From Elysia crispata (taxonomy: Eukaryota > Mollusca > Gastropoda > Plakobranchidae): a stretch of 64,000 bases of DNA. The notes beneath the pieces are model-generated. The model had not been told where the DNA came from, searched no databases, and saw only the letters and a program-made list of their open reading frames with translations. Position numbers and translations under genes: made by a program. The stretch is taken from contig JAWDGP010004969.1 in NCBI GenBank assembly GCA_033675545.1, forward strand, positions 17,501-81,500, in the 5' to 3' direction. Numbering within the stretch: position 1 is the stretch's first letter; each line of letters opens with the position of its first letter. This document shows positions 34,629-47,800 of the stretch, one piece after another.

Positions 34629-35682
34629 GGCGGTGTCTGCAAAGGCTAATCTCTTTGTGATTTAAAGATAAAGGTCAACTTCTCTTTCTTTTCATTAAAC
34701 TCATGTATACCTTTAAAGTGGTCCTATGATAATTTTTTTTGGTACATCAAGATTTAAGATGAATTATTATTTATATCTCAAACTGACTGCTTCAAAATAA
34801 AAATGTTAACATGCACAGTTGACTTGTATACTCTGATCCTTTGACAAAGGGATAAGTGACCTGAAATGAGTCAGAGAGTGAAATATCAAGACTGTTGGAG
34901 TGCAGGTACTAACTACCACTGCACTGGACATGAAATCATGACATTGCAGTTGTATCAGTATTTGCTAACTGTTACTATTTACTATTAAGAAATAATTAAA
35001 CGCATCTACTGAGCTCTTCTCAATATACAATAACTTTCAATTAAAATTTTTACAACTGCATGTATGCTTTGAGTTCTATTATGAACCATCCAACTGAAGC
35101 ACTAATATTGAAACTGGAGCTTAAGTCAAGATTGTCATTATAAATTTGATCCATTCATTAGAAAGCTAATGTTTAGTTCAGACCTCTGAGAAAGAGACAG
35201 AGCAAGATCGCTAGGCCAAATATAGAGAGAGGGAGGATAAATGATTCATAGATCTGTCTAGATACTATCTTCAGATCCAGCAGTATTCAGTGTTCATTGG
35301 CACTGGCTTGAGACTGTGAGACAGGAAGCAAAAGTCACCCACTTACATTTAACACTAGTTAGAGTGTTAATAGAGCATTAGAGTCAGACCTTCTCCTGTG
35401 AAATGGAGGCAGAATAAACCTTTTTCTGAACTGTGAAAGCAAATTTAAGGAATCTAGAATCTTCAATGACTCTTGGTGTAAATATCTCTAAAACTTATAG
35501 TTTATGTTCCACTCTTGATCACTGATGATGTCTAACGTTTAGGCAACAGTAGCACTAGCAAAGCTCATTCATAATGAGTCTTATTGGATCTAGATCACAT
35601 GTTATAAAAACTCTTGATACTAGATACAAAGATCTATCTAGATATCTAGATCAATAAAATTAACAGAATTTAGACTTTTAGC

Positions 35683-35766
<84 letters not shown>

Positions 35767-36566
35767 GAGAGAGAAAATTAATTAAAGGAAAGTGTTTCTA
35801 GACCTAGAATTTAGATATTTAGAAATTAAGGCCAGCATTAATCAATATGAAAGACTTTTCATATATATCATATGTTTGTACACTAATTGACTAAACCACC
35901 GGGTATAATTGCAGTTATCTGCCTAACTCACATAAAGCTTTATAATTGTAGGCCTATTTTTCTTACTGAATTTGATATGCTGGAAACGGATATGAGGGTT
36001 TTATTCGTCACAAATTAATAGTTTTCAAGATGTAAGCATTTTTATCTTGCTCTAAAATTCCATTAAACTACAAGTTTCGAATCCGTCGAGAAACATTTTA
36101 TTGTTGGGCTGATATTGCAAATTTACCAACCACCATACCCATTCGGAAGTCCTACCCTGAATCTGATCTAGGTACAGATTAAAATCTAGATCTATCTCTT
36201 GTCTTCTCGAAATTCCCGATCTAGTTTTATTTCTACATAAATAATCTAATCTAGAATCAACTCATTAATAGATCTAGATCTAGATCTAGCATAGTGCTCC
36301 TCTCAATGCTCTGCTTTCTTCACTACATGGACCTAGTCTAGAAATCTAGAATCTAATCTAGATCTAGATTTAAAGATATGCATCGAAATAAAGATGAATG
36401 TTTAAAATTCTTTAAAAAAAATGTTTGCTGAATGTAGGCTGTGCATAATGATAATATACAAAGAGATAGGTTACATTGTTTTCAGTGTTAGCCAAGCCCT
36501 ACTGCTAGTGCTAATGTTTGTCTTGAGGCTCAATGCAGAGTCTATTGTTTTGGTTGTTGTCTTCCT
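34629..36566. other. 5' flank / probable 5'-UTR intron of ARL15
   Basis: Holds an AG microsatellite and a dense cluster of CTAGAT/GATCTAGA words at 36170-36375. No coding region is recognised. Confidence 0.45.
35688..35774 (+). repeat. (AG)n microsatellite
   Basis: About 87 bp of AG with one ACAG interruption. Confidence 0.95.
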
Positions 36567-36583
36567 CTTCCGGATTCCGGAAG
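36567..36583. promoter_or_regulatory. Palindromic ETS-type site, possible bidirectional promoter element
   Basis: CTTCCGGATTCCGGAAG is a perfect 7-bp inverted repeat around ATT, giving an ETS/GABP-type CCGGAAG core on each strand. It lies between the divergent ARL15 and FBXW2 genes in the least AT-rich stretch of that interval. Both genes appear to have 5'-UTR introns, so their transcription starts could be near here. The role is inferred from position and motif only. Confidence 0.4.
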
Positions 36584-36929
36584 TTGCATGGGGCTTTGAA
36601 AGAAACTAATAAAGAACAAGAGTTCTCTCCACAGTACTCATGGACCTTGGCACACAGCCAAAGACCGTAAAAAAACGTGCACTCGGCCAGTACATTTTTC
36701 CAGCAGACCTAGACAGATAGTACTACACTCGGAATAAAAGGATTTGTCGACTCGAATTAAAATCAAAGCTGCTTGTCTGGAAATTCCAAGTTTCCCCCTC
36801 CATCGTGGCATAAAAACCGAAAGTAAGGAATTTGTTACCGAAGAAAACACGATGATAATTTTGTTTTGAATAGCGCTCATTGACATCACCTATATTACTT
36901 GTCATTTTTTAACCCAGGATGAAAAAGAA

Positions 36930-37096
<167 letters not shown>

Positions 37097-37527
37097 GGTT
37101 TGCATTTGGGAACTTGCAAAAGCAATTGCCAAAAATATCATAGTTGTGAGGAAATTTGAAACACTTATTTCAAACAATAAAATCAGTTTTTAACAATTTC
37201 GCATTGAATGAAGATCCCCGGTGCTGTAAAAGATAATGTTTCGTGTAGATCTGGCTGCATACTAACACATTTTATCTTAATATCTTATAGCTCTGCCAAT
37301 AGAGAAGTATCTCATGATTGAAATAAAATATAGGCTAGGTTTAATCTTCATCTTAGTGATGGCTCTCAGCGAAATCTAGAATCTAGATTATTTTTTTTTT
37401 AAACTAAAGAATGTTTGGACTATTTAGAAAGCAAAAAAATAAGTTTCAAAATACAACAGAGATCAACATTTTGGCCTGCAGACACCTAAATATACATTTT
37501 AATGTCTTGCTTTATAACCTAAAGGTA

Positions 37528-38270
<743 letters not shown>

Positions 38271-40841
38271 TTATACCGTTTCTGCTAATACTACAATGCC
38301 TGTCACCCGCTTTTGTCACCTCTTTCTTTATATCGGGTATCTTCTCCTTCGTATCTACAAAATCTGGTTGCCTTGCTGTTTCTCGTCGGAAGTTGATTTA
38401 TCAGCCCTGCCTGACGGCAGCTTACGTTTGGTTGCAAAGACCTGTGATCAATGTGCAGTGAACGGCTAAATGAAATAACAAACAATCTGTGAGAGATAAT
38501 GTTATGGATTAATTAGTAAGGTAATAAACCCATTTCGAACGAAGTTATAAAAAGTTCTGTGCTCTTCCGCAGAAAAGGCAAGTTAAATCTAAATAATTAT
38601 AGAGCTTCTGTTTTCTTTAGAACTTATGGTCGCTGGTTGGTCCACCCTGGCCTATCAAGTGATATGTTCATGGTGTTTTGAGCTTCAAAATGTCTCGGAG
38701 AAATATTGAATACTTCCTTATTCTATATCTAGGTATAAAAATGCTAGATCTAGTACATCTTAATATAAACTCTGAGCGTTTAGAACAATACATCCACTTG
38801 TCATCTTAGCAACATAGAATCTAGGCCCCGGTAGTATTTCTGGGTGGAGGTCTACATCAGAAAAGGGTGTAGTTTTTTTTAATCCAGACTCCTAATTAGA
38901 AACTATTATATATATCTAGATCTAGAGTCTAGATCAAGGCCTATTTTGTACACTAGAGATCTTTAAATTTTTTTTTGTTTTTGGTTTGTTTGGATAGATC
39001 TAGAATTACATGTGGTTTTGCCTGCTCCATTTATTCTTGACCCTATCAGTATTGATCAGCTAGCCTCTACCCACCGCAGTCCAAGTGCATGCACACGATT
39101 CCTAAACTGGGAGCACTACTTTTTTTTTTAATTGTGAAAATGAGGACGTATTGATCTAGATCTAGATGAACGGGGTCTTCATTTGTTATAAATCCCATTT
39201 AATTATTACAGTACTTTAGCCTACTAATGATGTATTCGTGACAACTTTTACTACCAAAAATGCATTAATCTAGACAAAAGAAACACTATAAGACAACGCA
39301 TAATTCGCTCTGGGGGTTGGGCTGATATCTGCAAATTTACCCAATTTTTAAATTCTAGTTAAATAATTATGGGAAACCTGGAATGATATCCAGGATTTAA
39401 AGTAGGAGGGCACAATGTAAATTTAAATTTAGATACATTGATGACATCGTATTATAATTAATTGAAAAAATAAAGAAGACTTGCAACGATAATTAGACAT
39501 TGTTTTAATGTTTAAGAAGAAAGCAGAAAGTAAGGGTTGGAATTGAACAGCAAAAAAAAAAATAAAAACAGTCTTTTTGTCAGGACTTTGAAACTATGAC
39601 TTTTTAATGAGTGTTCACAGGTCAGCAGCTATCAATTCTCCTAGTCAAATAAAATCATGAGTCATTTTAACAAATTTACTTCCTCCCATGAATATGAACC
39701 TAAGACCAATCTCTCACTGTAGTGTACTGAGTGCTTAAAAGCATTTCAATTCACATCCACTTACTTTTAATCCCATTTTTTGCAGAAATTTATGCAAACA
39801 TTATGATGTGACATTTACAAATGCTTATTTACTGCCTTTGAAGACCAATCTTTCTTCTGAATTTGAAAATGTAGTGATCAGAAAGATAGGCTTTTCTCAG
39901 AACAGCCTTCACCCTTTCTTTGTTCCTTTCTTATCTAGGTATTGATTTATAAATTGCAAAGTATTCATGCATGAGTATATCTTTACTACTAAGAATATGC
40001 ACACCTTTTGTGCAGAATGGTTTTCCCTCTCATGTTTCAACAGTAAATAATTTAAATACAGGAGTTATGGTTTAAAAAATATTTCTGATTTTTTGTTCAA
40101 TGTTGCCCCAAGTACTTTAGCAACCACCAAGCAAATCTATATCAGAAATGTTTAAAAATGTTGGGGTTTTTTTTTTTGCTCTAACTGCCTTAACATTGAT
40201 TACATTTTGATGTACCTCTCAAAGCCACAAATGACGGAAAACCATTTTAAATGTAGCAAGGATGTTTGTTAATGACTTCAATTTTACAGGTTCAACTTGA
40301 TATTGCTGGAGGTGTTTACTTTTAGGCTGTACTAATTTTTAGACTGGTCTACAATAGTTACCGGTAGGTTACTTATAAGTTGCTTTTTTTTAAAGCACAG
40401 ATGGTGATTGTGGGGTGTGTCAGACTCACATGGCCACCAAGACCCTCGCTTTGATAGTGGTAACTTATACAAAATCTAATCTGCTGATGAGACTTTTAAA
40501 TCACCTTCTGACTTGTAAGCTGTTAAGTGACAAAATAGCAAATTTTATCTTTGCCAGACTTTATCTGAATCCATTTCAACTTAGGCATCAACAAATACAC
40601 TTTTGTGATACGAGCGCTATGTTTTGCCTGGGTCTCTATGACCCATGTTTTGTGAAACCTTAATACTGATTAAAACTTCTCATTCTCAGCAGATTGAAAC
40701 CTGTAATAAACATCTTTTCTCTAAGATCAGACTTTTGTTATATTGCATTTAATGGATATTTAAAATCTATTAATTTGGTATAAACGATAGCTAAAATAGT
40801 ATCATCTATATTGTTTTTGTCTAGATACAGATCTAGTGTAG
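38271..40841. other. Upstream region / probable 5'-UTR intron of FBXW2
   Basis: AT-rich with scattered CTAGATCTAGA words near 38740-38945 and 39155. No coding region is recognised. Confidence 0.45.
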
Positions 40842-40892
40842 ATGGAGGCAAGATATCAGACCATGGAACCTCAACAGGTCATTCCCAAGTAA
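40842..40892 (+). other. Upstream ORF in the FBXW2 leader
   Basis: A 16-codon frame with ATG at 40842 and a second ATG in the same frame ends in TAA four bases before the main ATG at 40897. It is out of frame with the main ORF. It would be in the mRNA if the leader exon starts after the acceptor-like TTTTTGTCTAG or the next CAG upstream. Confidence 0.5.
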
Positions 40893-40896
40893 AAAC

Positions 40897-41016
40897 ATGA
40901 CCTGCCTCGGAGCAGAAAATTTTCAAGATTGGCTTCAGTCTATAACAGCAACTTTTACCAAGTTACCTGATGACAAAAGGAATGCAGTGCTGGGTTCACT
41001 TATTGATTCATCAGGG
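40897..41016 (+). CDS. FBXW2: FBXW2 exon 1 (coding)
   Basis: ATG at 40897, 40 codons beginning MTCLGAENFQDWLQ, donor GTAACA after 41016 (phase 0). The next exon continues SSG|PSQLLILSS in register with the vertebrate protein. Confidence 0.85.
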
Positions 41017-41802
41017 GTAACAGATTATAGATTTTAGTTGTTTTTTTTATTTTTATTTTTATAAAATTTGTTTTAGGAGACATTATCCAGAGTTTATAGG
41101 TTTGTGCTGCAAACTTACAAGTTTTAGACTTGTATTATGTATAGCTTTGAAATATTGTTATTCTCATAATTTTAAAAGGCAAAGAATAAGTTATACACCT
41201 TTTATTTCTGTAGAAAGTCAACTCCTTTTGAGTTCAGTAGTTGCTTCACAAGTAACTTGTTCTACCTTCAGTAATGTGAGCCAATAGGTGCCATAGTTGT
41301 AAGTACAGATTTTCTTAGCCTTATATCCAAGGCAAAATTTACATTGGGGGAGGGGGGATTGCAACTCAAAGAACTATTTTACTCAATATTTAGAACAAAT
41401 TTTGTTCGTCTATTCATAAGGGATGAGAGAGATCTAAGCAGCTTGGATACCAATACTGCTGTCTCTACATTTAATGTTCTAAAGGCTTTCTTATGTATTC
41501 AGAAAAGGTGGTTTATCTATGACAGTTTTTTGTCGTCTAAAATAGTTTACAAACTTGTTTTAACATTTGCACAAAACATATTATAAGCTTAGAAATCAAT
41601 GTGAACTGTGGCTCATGATGAAAACAAGAGTTCTAAAAAAAAATCAATGCGCAGAAAAGTTTTTAATAATTTTTTAGTATATCTGGGTTGTTCTAAATTT
41701 TTTATTTTTCACAAATGCAAGAAAGCATCTTTAACATTCATTTTGAATTTGTATCTTGATAAGAAAAAAAAGTATCTGAAAACTTTTTTTGAGCGATAGT
41801 AT

Positions 41803-41837
<35 letters not shown>

Positions 41838-44800
41838 TAAGTTTTAACAACATGCACAAGTATTTCTTCTTTTTAAAAATTGTTATATTTTGCCTTAAGA
41901 CCTATTTGTTAAAAAATCCATGTGTATGATTTTGCTAACTTTTTGACACTGATTCCAAGCTATGATAAGTGAGTGCGAATTTCATCTTCTAGATTGTTAT
42001 TAGCGGCAGAGGCAAACATAAGGAATCCCCATGTCCGGCATATTGTATATCCTTCATTCCCAAATATTTCTTCGCATTAAAATTACCTCACCACATCTGA
42101 TGTCTAGGGAGTGTCTCTATTTCATTATATGATTTTATGACCATCAAAATTGTGAGGGATTAAGTCTTTACATTGGCTAGATGTCAGCAAATGTGCAAAT
42201 TATTGTAACATTTCAGGCCAATTCAACAGAAAACACATGTTATTGAAACTTCTTTCAAGCATAAGATCATTTAATATAAATCTATTATTTCATGACTTTG
42301 TCTTTGTTTCTTTCCTTCTCGATCTATGTGAACGTTTGTCTTTCTGTCCAGCCCAGCCAACTCCTGATATTGAGCAGCAAGATTCCCCAGCTCGTGTTCA
42401 GAGACTTCATCACTGGTCTCCCGCCAGAATTATCCCTCCTTATACTCAGATATCTGAATGGTCAACAGTTGCTGCTTTGCTGTCAGGTAAGGAAAAGAGG
42501 AACTGTTTTATTTGATAATGGAATTAATTTTGAGCTCCAGCGCTAATTATGCATTATTTTAAGATGTATCTGTGTTTCACCTCATTTGCATTTTATAACA
42601 TCAACTTAGGATGAAATTTGAATTTTTATCTGGGCTTGTTATATTCCTCAAATAGTTTTGTTGAACTAACAAAACTGATCAATACAAGAAATATAAATCA
42701 TAAAATTCTAATCATGACTTATAGTTTGATTCGAACTAGTTCATACTGCCAAACAAATGAACTAATGCGGGTCAATCTTCAAAAAATTATAAAAGCACTC
42801 TTGAAAAAAATACCTATGAGTGGAAAAAAAAGGTCTGATACCTTTTTTTCTTATTTGAAAAAATATATGTAAACTCGCTACAAATGCTGATTTACTTTTT
42901 TTTTAAACCTTTATTTAGGATATTATCAATAGACAGTGCAGGAAAAAAGAAAGAGCCATAAAATCTGCAATTCGGCAAAGAAAAAGTTGCAATATTACAT
43001 GCAGTAGGTATGATGATAATATATTCGAAGCACGGCGTCACTTTAGTGATACTTTAGTTGCGCCGCACTGCCCTCAGTCTAGCGATAAATAGGTCACGGG
43101 GTTGGGGGTTATCCACCCAATGTGAGGTCAAGGTCGGCCGCACTGCGGGCATGCACCAGTCTTTTGTCATATTAGTTCATTTTAATACGACCTGCAAGCT
43201 TCATTTAATTATCTTTTCATTTGATCTTTTACTAAATAAAAAAATAGTATAAAAAGTTGTCATTAAAAAAAATTTATAAAAATAGCTTTGATAGAAGCTT
43301 TTATATCAGTCATTTAAAAAGTCGGAAAAATGACCTGGTTACTGAGCTAATTAACATGATTAAATGACCGCTAGCGGACAATCGGCTCCACAGAAGTTGA
43401 AAAAAATGTTACTGTCAATAAGACACATATTTTTTTAAACATTCACGAAAAAATCATATCCTCAGCACAAAAATTGTGTCCGTGAGTTTGATCCAAACAT
43501 AATTCCCTTTAATTATTACTACAGCGTATGTTACTCTATCGAGTTGAAATATCCAAACAAGGAACAATGGCGAATAATAAAACACATTTTATCATTGGTG
43601 TTTTTGAATTATCTCTTGTGGCTGACCAGAGGGTTTGATAGGTGTTGATGAAGCTATGGGGGTAGTCATGTCTATGATAAATCATGTTTTGTGGTAAGTT
43701 TCTAGATCTATATTCTATGTTTGTACCTCTATCGATCGTTACTTCCACTGTCTGTGTCTGCTAGTGGTGCATCTAACGTGATCGTTTTCTTAATTGTCTC
43801 TAGTGGGGGAAGTGTCTGTGTGGTCTCTATTTTCATGCTGATATAACTGGTGGGAATCTTCTCTATCTGTCTCTATGCTATCACTGGGCCTGCTGGTACC
43901 TACTAGTTTTACGCTAATTTCGTTATCTGTATGGCTATCAGTCATCGTTTCAATTGTGTCTTCAGGTGTAAGTAGTGTAGTGTTGCGGTATCAATCAGTA
44001 AAAATTAAAAAGTGGCTAGTGGTATGAATGTCTGGGTGGGTTTTACTTTCACTGAGTTCTCTCTCGGTGAGTCTCTCTGAGTTTGAGAGCTCGTGCCTGC
44101 TTTGTAAACTCCCATGCCTTAGCTAGGTTAAAGAGACGATATCACAAAGATGGGTTAATAAGGGATTTTGTTTGTCGAAGTTACACCATAAATCTCAAGT
44201 TGTCTGTGTCATAAATATAGATCTAGTCCTAGACACTTTATAGTTGCCACACCTCTTCTTTTTACACGCTGATATGTTTGCCTTACATTATATGGCAACA
44301 GATTTCGGATCAATTCCAAACACCATGCGAATGTCATCACTAAAGTCCACGCCAGAGAACGACTTTTTCATTTAATATTGTTTTTTCCTCTTCTTATTCA
44401 AAGTCAGTTGGCCACATGTGCGGCACATTTCATTCCCATAATTATATTGATAGTGACGATCTTGAGTAAATTCCATAATGGTTTTAAAAAATTATTCAAA
44501 AACTCTTTATCATTGCTGAGGGTAAGAAACTTGTTAAATCAGAAAGAGAAATGATATTTGAAAACCTTTGAAGAAGAAAAAATGGTTTGTATGGGGCCGT
44601 TTGTCAGTAATTGTCTTATTAAGTGAACACAATAGAAGTATAATGGTAGTGCCGATCTTGAGTGTGTTACATAATGGTGTTAAAAAAATTATTTAAAAAT
44701 TCTCTATTGTTGCTGAGGATAAGAAACCTGTTAAATCAGAAAGAGAAATAATATAAGAAAGCCGTTGAAGAAGAAAAAATTATTTGTATGGGGCCGTTTG

Positions 44801-47800
44801 CAAGTAATTATCTAATTAAGTGAACACAATAGAAGTATAATGGTAGAGCCGATCTTGAGTGTGTTCCATAATGGTGTACACAAAAATTATTTAAAAATTC
44901 TCTATTGTTGCTGAGGATAAGAAACCTGCTAAATCAGAAAGAGAAATGATATTTGAAAACCTTTGAAGAAGAAAAAATGATTTCTATAGAGGCGTTTGCC
45001 AGTAATTGTCTTATTAAATGAACACAATAGAAGTATAATGGTAGAGCCGATCTTGAGTATGTTCAATAATGGTGTAAAAAAAATTATTTAAAAATTCTCT
45101 ATTGTTGCTGAGGATAAGAAACCTGTTAAATCAGAAAGAGAAATGATATTAGAAAACAGTTGAAGAAGAAAAAATGATTTCTGTGGAGCCGTTTGTCTGT
45201 AATTGTCTGATTAAGTTGACACAATGGAAGTAAATTTATAAAACTTAATTAACAAACTAAGTGAGCAAAACGAAGCTCTAAAATAAAACCTTTTAAAGAT
45301 AAAAACACGGGAATTTCACAAAAGTCACAAGACTGAGTTGATAAATCGAAAGTCAAGAGGAAACCAGTCTAGTTCGTTAACAAATTTGACTATAGCTTGT
45401 AAAACAAAGACAAACTTTATTACGCATCAAAGTGCAGTGCGCAAAATATCGGGCGCACTGGTTTACCCTGCCTAGCAGCGTCAGCAGAGCGTATCTGACA
45501 GTGATTGATTCACTGAAGACGGTCCTTGGTAAGGAGATATGCAGGCAAGCAGGCCTAAACTAAAGTATCGCTGAGAGGCGATTTTGGTACGCCGTGGAAG
45601 AGAAGAAATGTAGAATAAATTATTGACAGTGTCACTGTAAAGTATTTAGGTCTCCTCTGTTATTCCGCTAGCACTATTACTGAGCAGAATGATTCACAGA
45701 GAAAGGCTCAGGGCAACAGAGGGCATTTTAGACATGAATTGGCAATGCTGCATAAGATGCTAAGTGATTAGTTTATTTGTCTGCTCAATTACAAATATAG
45801 AAAAGAGCTCAAATTTGTAGGCTCAAGTGATAGGTTGCTAACTCAAGTGAATTTGTTTTACGAAGGTTTGCAAAGCATGGAACAGACTGATCAGCAATAT
45901 TGGGGGATTGTGGAGGCAACTGGCCCACAAGGCTGGGGCTAACGTCAATCATTATGATCAAAGATTTGTGAGCTCAGACAAATGTGCACAGCTGTCCTTC
46001 ATGGAACCAAATGGATCTGTGCTGGCCAGTTTGCACAAATCATTATATCTTCAGGCAGTAAGGACTTTGCATGGCTTGTCTACTGGGAAGGCATTGAAAT
46101 TGCATGGGCAATACATAGACAAGGGCCAGTGGCGTATCACAGCTGTCAAGTACCATCAGGGGACTGTTGTAACTGGTGAGTCAACTCAGATTGAATTTTA
46201 CATGGTTTTTCTGTTCTGTGTTTGTTTGACGCATCTTTTGTGGAGTTTTTTTTCTATTATTTTTTTCTTTTTGCAGTTTTTCTGCTTCTCTGCCTGTAGA
46301 CAGTGTTTAGGCTAGGCAGAACATCCATGTCGAAAGTTAAAAAGAATTTCAAATATTAACTCAGTTTCTGCTAAACAGGTGACCTGCAAGTCAGGACATG
46401 ATCTTCATATTATGCAACCTTAAATCCTTATCTTTGTGACATGAATGACATTGGGTTTTTGTGTAGGTATCTTTTGTAGTTTTTTATGAGTTTAGGAAAT
46501 AATAAGACATGCGGATAAGTTTTGAGAAAAGTTTTCACGTTCCTCATCATTTCAGTTTTGTCCATCCTTCTGGTCACAAGAGAGGCAGAAAATCATAGTT
46601 TGTCAACTTTAGTTAAAAAAAAAAGAATTTGAACATTTTTGCAGGTTTAAGTTTAAACCTTTTTTTAATTTTATTTTGATATTTTCCCTGATATTGAATA
46701 TGGCCCCACAAATTGCTAGAGAACATAGCCAATGGAATGTCACAAGTGGAAAGGATGCAGTAACATCCTAATATTTGGATTATTATTTACAGGCTTATCC
46801 ATCTATTACTGTGTGCAGCAAAATTTTTTTGGTAAGGAACAAAAAAAAATAAGCAATTCAGTATTCGTTTCCTGATGCCTTCAATCTGAGCTGGCTGCGT
46901 CTTCATTCTGAGTCAGTTTCTTGCACAGCATATCCTTCTAGTAGAACTCAGGACCATTCGAAGAATCTGCAAACATCATTGTTGGCCATAAAGAAGCACC
47001 CTCATGCTTATTCTTAATCCACTGAAGACCTAGCCTTTTTCAAGTCTACAAGCACAAAAGACTGATTTTTTTTAAAGGTATTTCAAAAAATCAAAGAAGG
47101 TACTTCCTAAAATTATACTATCAACATTTTTTACACATATAAGAAACCTAAATCAGTATAATGTGATGCAAAAAAACAGAACGGCATTACCTTTTATTTT
47201 TTTTTTTTTAATTTTTATAATTTTCTAAAAACGTTCTATGATAAAATATTTACCAAAACTTTTTGACTCCAGGCTTGTCAAAAAACAACAATCAACCATC
47301 TTGTGTACTTTGTTAGCTGTAGTGTTATGAGTTCCTCTTCTGTCCTACTAGATTTGGATACAGGGGCAGATCTCGCTATTCCCTTTCCCTTTGCCCATTG
47401 TTATTTTTGCAATGGGACTAGATCTTAACTAGATTAGTGGTTGATAGCTCCTTTGGGTTTGTCCATGACAATTAAAAACTTTATCACCCAAATCTAGAAA
47501 TATGTGGAATAAGAGATGAAATAGAATTGATGGTGAATGTTTGTAATGAGACTTTTCTTGCAGCGGTTGGGCTCATAGTTAGGGTACAAATAAATTGAGT
47601 CCATGTGCTTGAAGGGGGATGGGTGAACAACTCGGTGCTTGCAACATTGTGTGTGAAATCTAAAATTTAGATATTGTGATGGTACTTACCAGCGGTACAA
47701 TTTGGGCTATAGGCTACCGAATGAAGGTATTGACTTCATGAATGAATGTTCTCACGGTAGGGCTCTTGGGTGTCGACTCATAGACAAAGCTCTACAGCTT

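Noticed and set aside
46860..47010. Weak retroelement-like reading on the minus strand in FBXW2 intron 3
   Set aside because: Broken by stops in every frame and only a few residues resemble a reverse transcriptase.
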